Assembly: GCA_029959285.1 (NCBI GenBank)
Contig: JASCOE010000003.1
Coordinates: 62,001-126,000, forward strand
Reading direction: 5' to 3'
Source: Flavobacteriaceae bacterium PS02337
GTDB taxonomy: Bacteria; Bacteroidota; Bacteroidia; Flavobacteriales; Flavobacteriaceae
DNA: 64,000 bases
Made by a program: the position numbers and the translations under genes. Below, piece by piece: positions 35,387-44,276 of this stretch (its first letter is position 1; each line of letters begins with the position of its first letter). A model generated the notes under the pieces. The model did not search any database and was not told the DNA's origin. It saw nothing but the letters and a program-made list of their open reading frames with translations.

Positions 35387-36610
35387 ATGAGTAAATGTCT
35401 TTCTACAACGGTCAATTTTACAAAGTTTGTTTTGCTTTTTCTGTTGATTTTCAGCATTAAGATGAATGCGCAGAACCAATCTGAAACTGAAAATTCGGTT
35501 ATTTCATATGATTTGAAATGGTCAGAACGAACTGCTCTTTCTATTTTAAATAAATATCCAAAAGCATGGCAGTTAGATGGAAATGACAGACCAAAATGGG
35601 ATTATAAAATGGGTTTTGTATTGTCTGGTTTCGAAAAATTATATCAGAAAACAAACGACAAAAAACACTTAAACTACATTAAAGATTACGTTGATGGAAT
35701 GATCGACAGCACTGGAAATATTAAAAAATACGATCTTAAAGAATACAATATTGATTATTTGAATCCAGGAAAATTGCTGTTTAATCTTTATGATGTTACT
35801 AAAGATTCTCGCTATTTAGAAATTATCGGGAAGCTAAGAAATCAATTGGAAACGCAGCCGAGAACAGCCAGCGGAGGATTTTGGCACAAACAAATTTACC
35901 CAAACCAAATGTGGATTGACGGTTTGTATATGGCAGAACCTTTTTACGCACAATTTACTGTGAAGTACGAAAAAGGGAAAAACCTTGATGACATTGCAAA
36001 ACAATTTGAATTGGTTCAAAAACATTTTGTAGATAAAAAAACAGGTTTAGTATATCAAGCTTGGGATGAAAGTAAAGAAATTGGTTGGGCAAATAAACAG
36101 ACGGGAACTTCGCCAACTATTTGGGGACGCGGAATTGGATGGTACATGGTTGCGCTGGTTGAAACGTTAGATTATTTTCCAAAATCGCATCCAAAATATA
36201 AGGTTTTGGTTGGGTATTTGAATCAGATTTCCAAAAGTGTGAATCAGTATAAAAGTGAATCTGGATTGTGGTATCAGGTTGCTGATAAAACAGAATTGTA
36301 CGGAAATTACGTAGAATCTTCGGCATCAGGAATGATAATTTATGCTTTTGCAAAAGGCGCAAACAAAGGATATTTGCCAACAAGTTACAAATCAACAGCT
36401 AAAAAATCATTTGAGAGTTTTGTGAAAGAATTTGTGAAAGTAGACAAAAAAGGAGAAGTAAATATTTTGAATGTTTCATCGAATGTTGGTTTGGGAGGAA
36501 AGCCTTTTCGTGATGGAACAAACGATTATTACCTTACTTCAAAAACAAAAGAAAATGGTGCAATTGGCCTTGGAGCCTTTTTATTAGCATCGATTGAATT
36601 AGATAAATAA
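35387..36610 (+). CDS. GH105 unsaturated rhamnogalacturonyl hydrolase
   Basis: Enzyme of 407 residues that releases the unsaturated uronic acid from oligosaccharides made by pectin lyases (YteR/YesR group). A signal peptide ends at KMNAQ. The (alpha/alpha)6 barrel has the family segment SGGFWHKQIYPNQMWIDGLY with catalytic Asp178, plus GRGIGWYMVALVE. Its product feeds KduI. The next gene encodes a paralogue with very similar motifs; the two may differ in preference or location (this one soluble, the other lipidated). Confidence 0.9.
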   Translation: MSKCLSTTVNFTKFVLLFLLIFSIKMNAQNQSETENSVISYDLKWSERTALSILNKYPKAWQLDGNDRPKWDYKMGFVLSGFEKLYQKTNDKKHLNYIKDYVDGMIDSTGNIKKYDLKEYNIDYLNPGKLLFNLYDVTKDSRYLEIIGKLRNQLETQPRTASGGFWHKQIYPNQMWIDGLYMAEPFYAQFTVKYEKGKNLDDIAKQFELVQKHFVDKKTGLVYQAWDESKEIGWANKQTGTSPTIWGRGIGWYMVALVETLDYFPKSHPKYKVLVGYLNQISKSVNQYKSESGLWYQVADKTELYGNYVESSASGMIIYAFAKGANKGYLPTSYKSTAKKSFESFVKEFVKVDKKGEVNILNVSSNVGLGGKPFRDGTNDYYLTSKTKENGAIGLGAFLLASIELDK

Positions 36611-36632
36611 TAGAATTTAAATATATTTTGAA

Positions 36633-37859
36633 ATGAAAAACAGTAGAAAGCAAAGTTATTTGATGTCGGTTTTAATGATTTGCGTTATGACGATTACAAG
36701 TTGTAAAGTAACTTCTCAGGAACCTGCAAAGAAAGATATCGTAATCGGAAAAAATCTGAAATGGTCTGATAAAATGGCTTTAACCTTAATGAAACGTCAT
36801 CCAGAATCATATATGTTAGATGACGCTAAAAAGCCAAAATGGGATTATGTTCATGCTTTAGTTTTACATTCAATTGAAGAATTATATAAGAAAAATCCAG
36901 ATCCGAGATACAAAGCGTATGTGAGAGGTTATGTAGATAATTTAGTTCAGGCAGACGGAAGCATTAATACATATGAATTTGATAAATACAATATCGATTT
37001 GGTGTTGCCTGGACGTTTACTTTTTGATGTTTATGCAGAATCAAAACAAGATAAATATTTAAAAGCTTTACAGTTGATCCGTAAACAACTTTCGGAACAA
37101 CCAAGAACACAAAGCGGCGGATTCTGGCACAAACAAATTTATCCAAATCAAATGTGGTTAGACGGTTTGTACATGGGTGAACCATTTTATGCAGAATACA
37201 CGGCTAAATTTGAAAACGGAAAAAGTTTTGATGATATCGCAAAGCAATTTGAAATAATTCAGCAAAAAGCAACCGATCCAAAAACGGGATTATTATACCA
37301 CGGTTGGGATGAAAGCAAACAAATGCCTTGGGCAAATAAAGAAACAGGAAATTCTCCAAACTTCTGGTCCAGATCTTTAGGCTGGTACGTAATGGCTTTG
37401 GTTGATGTTTTAGATTATATGCCAAAAGATCATCCGAAAAGAAAAGAATTGGTTCAATATTTAAATAATGCTTCTGAAGCGATATTGAAATTTCAAGATA
37501 AATCTTCTGGCTTATGGTATCAAGTTACAGACAAAGGTGCTGACAAAGGAAATTATTTAGAAGCTTCTGGTTCGGCAATGTTTTCTTATGCTTTTGCAAA
37601 AGGAGCAAACAAAGGTTATTTACCAGCGAAATTTAAAAAATCTGCCAATAAAGCTTTTGATGGATTGACAAAAGTGTTAATCAAAAAAGTAGATGAAGAT
37701 GGCGGAATTACATTAACAAATTGCTGTCAAGTTGCAGGTTTAGGAGGAAATCCGTACCGTGATGGTTCTTACGAATATTACGTAAACGAAAGAAAAAAAG
37801 ACAACGATCCTAAAGCAACTGGACCATTTATTTTGGCTGCTGTAGAATTGAATAGATAG
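36633..37859 (+). CDS. GH105 unsaturated rhamnogalacturonyl hydrolase (lipoprotein paralogue)
   Basis: Enzyme of 408 residues, a tandem paralogue of the preceding gene product and 22 nt downstream. Predicted lipoprotein (lipobox TITSC, Cys24). Shares SGGFWHKQIYPNQMWLDGLY with catalytic Asp177, FWSRSLGWYVMALVD and the ending GGNPYRDGSYEYYV. Same reaction class as its neighbour; membrane anchoring suggests a separate place of action. A palindromic repeat and 182 nt separate it from the GH43 gene. Confidence 0.9.
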   Translation: MKNSRKQSYLMSVLMICVMTITSCKVTSQEPAKKDIVIGKNLKWSDKMALTLMKRHPESYMLDDAKKPKWDYVHALVLHSIEELYKKNPDPRYKAYVRGYVDNLVQADGSINTYEFDKYNIDLVLPGRLLFDVYAESKQDKYLKALQLIRKQLSEQPRTQSGGFWHKQIYPNQMWLDGLYMGEPFYAEYTAKFENGKSFDDIAKQFEIIQQKATDPKTGLLYHGWDESKQMPWANKETGNSPNFWSRSLGWYVMALVDVLDYMPKDHPKRKELVQYLNNASEAILKFQDKSSGLWYQVTDKGADKGNYLEASGSAMFSYAFAKGANKGYLPAKFKKSANKAFDGLTKVLIKKVDEDGGITLTNCCQVAGLGGNPYRDGSYEYYVNERKKDNDPKATGPFILAAVELNR

Positions 37860-37917
37860 TTTTTAAATTATGAATTATGAGTTATGAGTTATGAGTGAAA
37901 AAAGCTCTACTCTGTCT

Positions 37918-37937
37918 TGCTGAGCGAAGTCGAAGCA
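37918..37937. repeat. GAGCGAAGTCGAAG-family palindromic unit (copy 4)
   Basis: TGCT, core GAGCGAAGTCGA, AGCA: the ends pair with each other and differ from the ends of the copies at 10059 and 11170. A short TTATGAG heptamer run precedes it (37866-37897). Confidence 0.6.
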
Positions 37938-37983
37938 CTGCAAAGAAACTCATCAAAGAAACTCATCAAAGAAAGCAAGTTCT

Positions 37984-38016
37984 AAACCCGACAGGTTTTT
38001 AAAACCTGTCGGGTTT
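37984..38016. repeat. Perfect 33-nt palindrome (AAACCCGACAGG family)
   Basis: 16-bp arms around a single T: AAACCCGACAGGTTTT at 37984-37999 and its complement at 38001-38016. It is a relative of the terminator at 9005-9037 (same AAACCCGA and TCGGGTTT ends). It lies 25 nt before the GH43 start, so it could end read-through from GH105 or act as a dispersed element. Confidence 0.65.
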
Positions 38017-38041
38017 AATCAAAAAAGAAATTTTCATCAAA

Positions 38042-39631
38042 ATGAAAAACATAAAAATCATCTTCTTACTGTTGTGTATTTTTTCTTTTCAGAAGAATGA
38101 CGCGCAAGTTTGGGTTTCTGATAATGGCGACGGAACGTATACCAATCCGATTGTTCATGCCGATTATTCAGATCCAGATGTTGTTCGCGTAGGCGATGAT
38201 TATTATATGACTGCTTCTTCATTTAATTGTATTCCAGGTTTACCGATTTTACATTCTAAAGATTTGGTAAACTGGAAAATAATCGGACATGCATTGGTAA
38301 AACAGCCACCTTTTGAAACCTATGATCGTGTTCAGCACGGAAACGGAGTTTGGGCGCCAAGTATTAATTTTCATAATAATGAATTTTATATTTATTATCC
38401 TGATCCAGATTTCGGAATTTATATGACTAAAGCTAAAAAAGCCGAAGGACCTTGGTCTGAACCGCTTTTAGTTAAAGCAGGAAAAGGGATAATTGATCCG
38501 AGTCCGCTTTGGGATACGGACGGAAAAGCCTATTTGACTCATGCCTTTGCAGGAAGTCGTGCGCAAATTAAAAGTCTTTTAGTTGTTTGTACAATGAAAC
38601 CAGATGGAACTTTAGTCAACAATGATGAAGTTATGGTCATTGATGGACACGAAAGTGAAGGCACAATTGAAGGTCCAAAATTTTATAAACGAAACGGCTA
38701 TTACTATATTTTTGCTCCAGCGGGTGGTGTACCAACGGGCTGGCAGACTGTTTTAAGATCTAAAAATGTTTTTGGACCTTACGAAAAGAAAAAAGTTTTA
38801 GAACAAGGTTCTACAAAAATAAATGGTCCGCATCAAGGCGCTTGGATTACTACTCAAACTGGCGAAGACTGGTTTTTTCATTTTCAAGACAAAGGAGCTT
38901 ACGGAAGAATTGTGCATTTACAGCCCATGAAATGGGTAAACGACTGGCCAGTTATGGGAGAAGATTTTGATAAAAACGGAATTGGAGAACCAGTTACAAC
39001 ATATAAAAAACCAAATGTTGGTAAAAAATATCCAATAGAAACTCCAGCAGAATCAGACGAATTTAATGAACCAAAGTTAGGTTTACAATGGCAATGGCAG
39101 GCAAACAAACAGATCAATTTTGGTTTTCCGACGAGTTTAGGATACCTTAATTTGTTTTGCAATACAACGACTCAGAATATTTTTAACGCTCCAAATTTGC
39201 TGTTGCAAAAATTTCCAGCAGAAGAATTTACAGCAACTACAAAGTTGACTTTTAATTCGAGATTAAACGGAGAATCAACAGGTTTAATTATTATGGGATT
39301 AGATTATAGTTATCTAAATTTCAAAAATGAAAATGGAAAATTATACTTAAATCAGAAAATTGGAACTTTTGATAAAACGGTTTCAGAAATAGAAACAATG
39401 CCATTATTAATAGAAAATAATACCATTTATCTTAGAGTTAAAATTAAGAAAAACGGAATCTGCAGTTTCTTTTACAGTTTAGACGATAAAAATTATCAAT
39501 CAATTGGAAAAGACTTTAAAGCTAAAGAAGGAAAATGGATTGGAGCCAAAGTTGGACTTTTTGCTTTAGGTGAAATTGTAAAAAATGATTCAGGCAATGT
39601 GGCAGTAGATTGGTTTAGAGTAACGAAGTAA
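38042..39631 (+). CDS. GH43 family glycoside hydrolase with C-terminal sandwich domain
   Basis: Secreted enzyme of 529 residues (signal ending NDAQ). The five-bladed propeller has the expected acids: Asp44 in HADYSDPDVVRVG, Asp152 in IIDPSPLWD, and Glu210 in GTIEGPKFYKR. A C-terminal beta-sandwich like that of GH43 xylosidases occupies about 345-529 (ESDEFNEPKLGLQWQWQ, VDWFRV). Members remove arabinose, xylose or galactose side chains; in this locus trimming of pectin side chains is most likely. The exact sugar cannot be assigned. Confidence 0.88.
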   Translation: MKNIKIIFLLLCIFSFQKNDAQVWVSDNGDGTYTNPIVHADYSDPDVVRVGDDYYMTASSFNCIPGLPILHSKDLVNWKIIGHALVKQPPFETYDRVQHGNGVWAPSINFHNNEFYIYYPDPDFGIYMTKAKKAEGPWSEPLLVKAGKGIIDPSPLWDTDGKAYLTHAFAGSRAQIKSLLVVCTMKPDGTLVNNDEVMVIDGHESEGTIEGPKFYKRNGYYYIFAPAGGVPTGWQTVLRSKNVFGPYEKKKVLEQGSTKINGPHQGAWITTQTGEDWFFHFQDKGAYGRIVHLQPMKWVNDWPVMGEDFDKNGIGEPVTTYKKPNVGKKYPIETPAESDEFNEPKLGLQWQWQANKQINFGFPTSLGYLNLFCNTTTQNIFNAPNLLLQKFPAEEFTATTKLTFNSRLNGESTGLIIMGLDYSYLNFKNENGKLYLNQKIGTFDKTVSEIETMPLLIENNTIYLRVKIKKNGICSFFYSLDDKNYQSIGKDFKAKEGKWIGAKVGLFALGEIVKNDSGNVAVDWFRVTK

Positions 39632-39860
39632 TTGTTCTTAAAAACTAAAATTTTCTTTATTTAAATAAAAAGTGGCTTTCATAAATTGAATATTTTCAAT
39701 AAAAATCAAAAATCGATATTCGGATATCTTTGATAATCTAATAATGCTTAAAAAGTGTATTTAAATGATTTTTCTTACAATTTAGGTTTTTTGAAAGTGA
39801 TTTTTTCGAAAATTTAATCTTTGAAACTAAAATAAATTGTCGACTAATAATAAACATAAA
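39632..39860. other. Gap before the PL10-CE8 gene
   Basis: 229 nt, AT-rich. A near-palindrome GATATTCGGATATC lies near 39714-39727. No consensus promoter or LacI operator was seen. Confidence 0.25.
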
Positions 39861-41861
39861 ATGATTCAATTAAAAAAAATAGCTTTAGTTCTTTTGTTAT
39901 TTTTAGGAGTTTCAATAAACGCCCAGAATACTTATAAAAGATGGCCAGACATTATTCGTAAAAATGATGCAGCTTGGTTTGGTTCAGCAGAAGCTAAAAA
40001 AATAGCAGAGAATGTTTTGCTTTACCAAAGAAATATTGGCGGTTGGCCAAAAAACATTCAGATGCAAGATGAATTGACAGAAAAGCAAAAAAATGATTTA
40101 ATTGCTCTTAAAAAAACGTCTGTTGAAACAACAACAGACAATGGAGCAACTTGTCAGGAAATGCTTTTTATGTCCAAAATGTACGCTCAAATAAAAGATG
40201 AACGTTACAAGGAATCATTTTTACAAGGATTAAATTATCTGCTTGAAGCACAATATGCAAATGGCGGATGGCCTCAGTTTTATCCGTTAAAAAAAGGATA
40301 TTATACGCACATTACTTACAATGACGATTCGATGGTTAATATTATGAATGTAATAAAAGCCGTGGCCGACGAATCTGATTATTACAGCATTAAACCTTCT
40401 AATGAGATTGTAGATAAATGTAAAAAATCTTTTGATAAAGGAATTGATTGCATTTTAAAAACACAATACAAACAAAATGGAATTTTAACCGCTTGGTGCG
40501 CTCAGCATGACGAAGTTACTTTAGAGCCAGCAAATGCAAGAGCTTTTGAACTAAAATCATTAAGTGGTTATGAGTCGACAAAAATTGTGTTGCTTTTAAT
40601 GTCTATTGATAAACCGTCTAGAGAAATTGTTACCGCTGTGAAAAGTGCGGTAGAGTGGTTTGAAAAAACAAAAATCACCAATTTAGAAGAAAAAAGAGTC
40701 TTAAACGATGCAGGGAAAATTGTAGATAAAAAAATGATTCCAACCACAAATGCAAAACCCATTTGGGCAAGATTTATGGACTTAGAAACCAACGAACCTT
40801 TCTTTTGCGATCGTGACGGAATCAGAAAAAAATCTTTGGATCAAATAGGTTCTGAAAGAAGAAATGGATATTCTTGGTATTCAGATGCACCAGAAGAAGT
40901 TCTTAAAAAATTTCCAGATTGGGCAGTTAAAAACGGAACAAAAGTAGGTGCTGCAGAAAAAAAAAATGTCACATTAATTACTGTTGCACAAGACGGAACG
41001 GGAGATTTTACTAAAATACAAGATGCAATTTATGCAACTCCAGCGTTTCCTTATGAAAAAGTGACTATTTTTATTAAAAATGGGATTTATAACGAAAAAG
41101 TACGAATTCCCGAATGGAATAATAATGTAATTTTAAAAGGTGAAAGCAAAGAAAATACGATTATAACTTTTGATGATAATTTTTCGAAAATTGGTTTAGG
41201 AAGAAATAGCACTTTTTATACTTCGACAGTTTTAGTAGAAGGAGATGATTTTTCAGCTTCCAATTTAACCATCAAAAATACTTCGGGAGAACGTGGACAA
41301 GCAATTGCATTATCTGTTGTGGGTAATCGCGCTAAAATTTCAAATTGTATTTTAATGGGAAATCAAGATACATTGTATTTATCTGGAAAAGATGCGAAAC
41401 AGTATTTTAAAGACTGTTATATTGAAGGAACAACAGATTTTATTTTTGGTGGCGCAACTGCTTTCTTTGAAAACTGTACGATTCACAGTATAAAAAGTTC
41501 TTACATCACAGCAGCTTCAACTCCAGAAGGAACTGCTTTCGGGTTTGTTTTTAAAAACTGTAAACTTACTGCAAATGCAGAAGCTAAAGATGTTTACTTA
41601 GGAAGACCTTGGCGAATTTATGCTAAAACTGCTTTTATAAATTGTGAAATGGGAAATCAAATTAAACCAGAAGGTTGGGAAAATTGGTCGAAACCAGAAG
41701 CAGAAAAAAATGCTTTTTATGCCGAATATAATTGTACAGGCGAAGGATTTCAACCTTCAAAAAGAGTAAAATGGTCACATCAGCTTTCTAAAAAAGAAGC
41801 TTCACAATATTCTATAGAAAATATTCTTAAAGATAAAGTTGCCAATTGGTATTCTAAATAA
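39861..41861 (+). CDS. Pectate lyase (PL10) - pectin methylesterase (CE8) fusion
   Basis: Secreted two-enzyme protein of 666 residues (signal ending SINAQ). Residues about 25-365 match PL10 pectate lyase: NIGGWPKN, ETTTDNGATCQEM, GGWPQFYPLKKGYYTHITYN, TAWCAQHDEVTLEPANAR. Residues about 370-660 match CE8 methylesterase: Gln480, Gln502-Asp503 in GNQDTLY, Asp526 in GTTDFIFG and Arg582 in LGRPWR. The esterase half would strip methyl groups so the lyase half can cut. The frame begins at a TTG (39837); the ATG at 39861 starts the signal peptide. Confidence 0.92.
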   Translation: MIQLKKIALVLLLFLGVSINAQNTYKRWPDIIRKNDAAWFGSAEAKKIAENVLLYQRNIGGWPKNIQMQDELTEKQKNDLIALKKTSVETTTDNGATCQEMLFMSKMYAQIKDERYKESFLQGLNYLLEAQYANGGWPQFYPLKKGYYTHITYNDDSMVNIMNVIKAVADESDYYSIKPSNEIVDKCKKSFDKGIDCILKTQYKQNGILTAWCAQHDEVTLEPANARAFELKSLSGYESTKIVLLLMSIDKPSREIVTAVKSAVEWFEKTKITNLEEKRVLNDAGKIVDKKMIPTTNAKPIWARFMDLETNEPFFCDRDGIRKKSLDQIGSERRNGYSWYSDAPEEVLKKFPDWAVKNGTKVGAAEKKNVTLITVAQDGTGDFTKIQDAIYATPAFPYEKVTIFIKNGIYNEKVRIPEWNNNVILKGESKENTIITFDDNFSKIGLGRNSTFYTSTVLVEGDDFSASNLTIKNTSGERGQAIALSVVGNRAKISNCILMGNQDTLYLSGKDAKQYFKDCYIEGTTDFIFGGATAFFENCTIHSIKSSYITAASTPEGTAFGFVFKNCKLTANAEAKDVYLGRPWRIYAKTAFINCEMGNQIKPEGWENWSKPEAEKNAFYAEYNCTGEGFQPSKRVKWSHQLSKKEASQYSIENILKDKVANWYSK

Positions 41862-41870
41862 GTCATAGTC

Positions 41871-41904
41871 TCAGTTTTCAGTCTCAGTCTGCACTGAAAA
41901 CTGA
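41871..41904. repeat. 12-bp inverted repeat after the PL10-CE8 gene
   Basis: TCAGTTTTCAGT (41871-41882) and ACTGAAAACTGA (41893-41904) with a 10-nt loop, followed by another GACTGAAAACT. No U-run, so it is a weak terminator candidate or a simple repeat. Confidence 0.45.
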
Positions 41905-41931
41905 AAACCGCGACTGAAAACTAAAATAAAT

Positions 41932-43287
41932 ATGAACCTAAAATATTTACTTCTATTATTCCTTTCTTGGGGAATGTTTGCTCAAAAAAATGATTTTCCT
42001 TCATCTAAAGTTGATTCTATTATAAAAAGAATACAACTTCCGATAATTCATTCTTATGAAATAAATATTTTAAAATTAGGTGCTAAAGGCGATTCAATTA
42101 CCGATAATAAAAAAGCTTTTGATAAAGCAATGGCTTTGTGTAAAAAAAATAATGGAGGAACTATTGTTGTACCAAAAGGAATTTTTAAAATAAACGGGCC
42201 AATTCACTTTGTGAGCAATGTAAATCTTAAAATTGAAAAAGACGCTAAAATAAAATTCAGCGATAATCCAAAAGATTATCTTCCGATGGTTTTAACCAGT
42301 TGGGAAGGAACAATGCTGTACAATTACAGTCCGCTTATTTATGCTAATAACTGTAACAATATTGCCATTTCTGGAGAAGGAACAATTGATGGAGAAGGAG
42401 GGGAAATCTGGAAAACTTTTAAAGCAAAAGAAGGAGCAGGAAAAAATTTAAGCCGTGAAATGAATCATAATAATGTTCCTTTAAACGAAAGAAAATTTGG
42501 AGAAGGTTATTTCTTAAGGCCACAAATGATTCAGTTTTTGAATTGCAAAAATATTTTAGTTGAAAATGTTAGAATAGAAAATTCGCCATTTTGGTGTTTG
42601 CATCTTTTAAAATCTGAAAGTATTACGATTCGTGGAATAAGTTACAAATCATTAAATCATAACAATGACGGAATCGATCCTGAATACGCAAAAGATGTTT
42701 TAATTGAAAATGTAACTTTTAACAATGGCGATGATAATGTAGCGATAAAAGCAGGAAGAGATCATGAAGGAAGAGCAAATGTAGCAACTCCAAGTGAAAA
42801 TATAGTGATTAGAAATTGTAATTTTAAAGGTTTGCACGGAGTAGTAATTGGCAGCGAAATGTCTGCTGGAGTTCAAAATGTATTTGTTGAAAATTGCAAA
42901 ACAATTGGTTATTTAAAAAGAGGAATTTATTTAAAAACCAATGCAGATCGAGGAGGTTTTATCAAAAACATTTTTGTTAGAAATATTCAATTAGATGAAG
43001 TTGAAGATTGTATTTATATTACTTCAAATTATCAAGGAGAAGGTAAAGGTTTTCAATCTGATATATCTAATGTATATTTTTCTAATATTACTTGTAATAA
43101 AGCATCAGAATCTGGAATTGTAATTCAAGGATTTGCAGATAAAAAGATTAAAAATATATCTTTCAATAATATTGAAATAAAATCAGCAAAAAACGCATTG
43201 TCAAATGAAAATGCAGAAAATGTTTTAATGACAGACGTTTTTATAGGACAGAAAGCAAGTGTTCCGACGGCAGTTTCGAAACCTTAG
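41932..43287 (+). CDS. GH28 polygalacturonase family protein
   Basis: Second GH28 enzyme, 451 residues, with a short signal peptide (ending MFAQ). The beta-helix has Asp246 in HNNDGIDPE, Asp267-Asp268 in GDDNVAIKAG and His302 in LHGVVIG. Where GH28 enzymes normally have an Arg-Ile-Lys motif this one reads Tyr333-Leu-Lys335 (RGIYLKTN), so substrate binding may differ. It may act on a modified galacturonan or rhamnogalacturonan end. Similar overall to the GH28 at 32829 but soluble rather than lipidated. Confidence 0.88.
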   Translation: MNLKYLLLLFLSWGMFAQKNDFPSSKVDSIIKRIQLPIIHSYEINILKLGAKGDSITDNKKAFDKAMALCKKNNGGTIVVPKGIFKINGPIHFVSNVNLKIEKDAKIKFSDNPKDYLPMVLTSWEGTMLYNYSPLIYANNCNNIAISGEGTIDGEGGEIWKTFKAKEGAGKNLSREMNHNNVPLNERKFGEGYFLRPQMIQFLNCKNILVENVRIENSPFWCLHLLKSESITIRGISYKSLNHNNDGIDPEYAKDVLIENVTFNNGDDNVAIKAGRDHEGRANVATPSENIVIRNCNFKGLHGVVIGSEMSAGVQNVFVENCKTIGYLKRGIYLKTNADRGGFIKNIFVRNIQLDEVEDCIYITSNYQGEGKGFQSDISNVYFSNITCNKASESGIVIQGFADKKIKNISFNNIEIKSAKNALSNENAENVLMTDVFIGQKASVPTAVSKP

Positions 43288-43348
43288 TTTTCAGGTTTTC
43301 AGGTTCATAGGTACAGAGAAACAAAGGCGCAAAGGAAAAGTTTTTTTC

Positions 43349-43480
43349 TGTAGAGTAGAGACGCACCGCAGTGCGTCTACACAAAGAGAATCGACAAAGC
43401 TTTGTGTGCTTTCGACAAAGACGACAAAGAAAAAAAACTTAGCGACCTTTGCGTAAACCTTTGTGTTCTTTGCGTTTAAA
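43349..43480. repeat. AGACGCAC hairpin and CTTTGCG repeat block
   Basis: AGACGCAC (43359-43366), CGCA, GTGCGTCT (43371-43378) form a perfect 8-bp hairpin, close to the uxaA terminator in sequence. From 43438 to 43480 a CTTTGCG-rich run matches the repeat at 9158-9200. Together they fill the gap between GH28 and CE12 genes. Confidence 0.55.
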
Positions 43481-43503
43481 AAACAACAACAAACAACCAA
43501 AAA

Positions 43504-44247
43504 ATGAAAAAATATATTATAATAACATTTCTCATCACCACAATTTGTTTCGCACAAAAAACAACTGTTTATTGTATTGGCGACTCGACAATGGCGAATA
43601 AAAAAGATTCAGAAAAAAATCCAGAACACGGTTGGGCACAAGTTCTACAACCCTTTTTTAATGATAATATTATAATTGTGAATAAAGCCGTAAATGGTAG
43701 AAGTACAAGGAGTTTCATTGATGAAAAACGTTGGGATTCTATTTATAATAAATTAAAAAAAGGCGATTATGTTTTGATTGAATTCGGACATAATGATGAA
43801 AAAACAGAAGACCCAAGTCGCTATACGAATCCGCATACTGCATATCGATATAATTTGATACGATTTGTGCAGGAAAGCAGAGAAAAAGGTGCTATTCCGA
43901 TTTTACTGACTTCTATCTCCAGACGTAATTTTAATGAAAAAGGTGTTTTGATGCCAACACATGGAGATTATCCTTTGGAAACTAGATTGATAGCACAGGA
44001 ATACAAAGTGCCATTTATTGATTTAGAATACCTTACAGAATTATTGGAACAATCATATGGACCAGAAAAATCGAAGCAATTGCATTTACATTTTAAAGAG
44101 GGTGAAAATCCATTTTATGATAAAGATAAGGCTGATGATACCCATTTATCTTTAAAAGGCGCGACAGAAATAGCCCAGATTTTTGTTAATCAGATCAAAC
44201 AATCAAAAGAGCCTTCATTAGAAAAACTTAAAAAAGCAATAAAATAA
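43504..44247 (+). CDS. Rhamnogalacturonan acetylesterase-like SGNH hydrolase (CE12)
   Basis: Secreted esterase of 247 residues (signal ending CFAQ). The four SGNH blocks are visible: GDSTM with Ser28, VNGRSTRSF with Gly65, GHNDEK with Asn97, and DDTHLS with the Asp-x-x-His pair near 218-221. It resembles CE12 rhamnogalacturonan acetylesterases (RhgT/YxiM type) that remove acetyl groups from the galacturonate of the RG backbone. Last gene of the pectinase run, followed by a strong terminator. Confidence 0.9.
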   Translation: MKKYIIITFLITTICFAQKTTVYCIGDSTMANKKDSEKNPEHGWAQVLQPFFNDNIIIVNKAVNGRSTRSFIDEKRWDSIYNKLKKGDYVLIEFGHNDEKTEDPSRYTNPHTAYRYNLIRFVQESREKGAIPILLTSISRRNFNEKGVLMPTHGDYPLETRLIAQEYKVPFIDLEYLTELLEQSYGPEKSKQLHLHFKEGENPFYDKDKADDTHLSLKGATEIAQIFVNQIKQSKEPSLEKLKKAIK

Positions 44248-44276
44248 GTTTTTTCAAAATAGCAAAATACACATGT

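Noticed and set aside
39837-39860. TTG start of the PL10-CE8 fusion (similar TTG starts at 12984, 32823, 46257, 47568, 57235, 61540)
   Set aside because: Bacteroidetes rarely use TTG, and in each case an ATG a little downstream fits the signal peptide or family start better.
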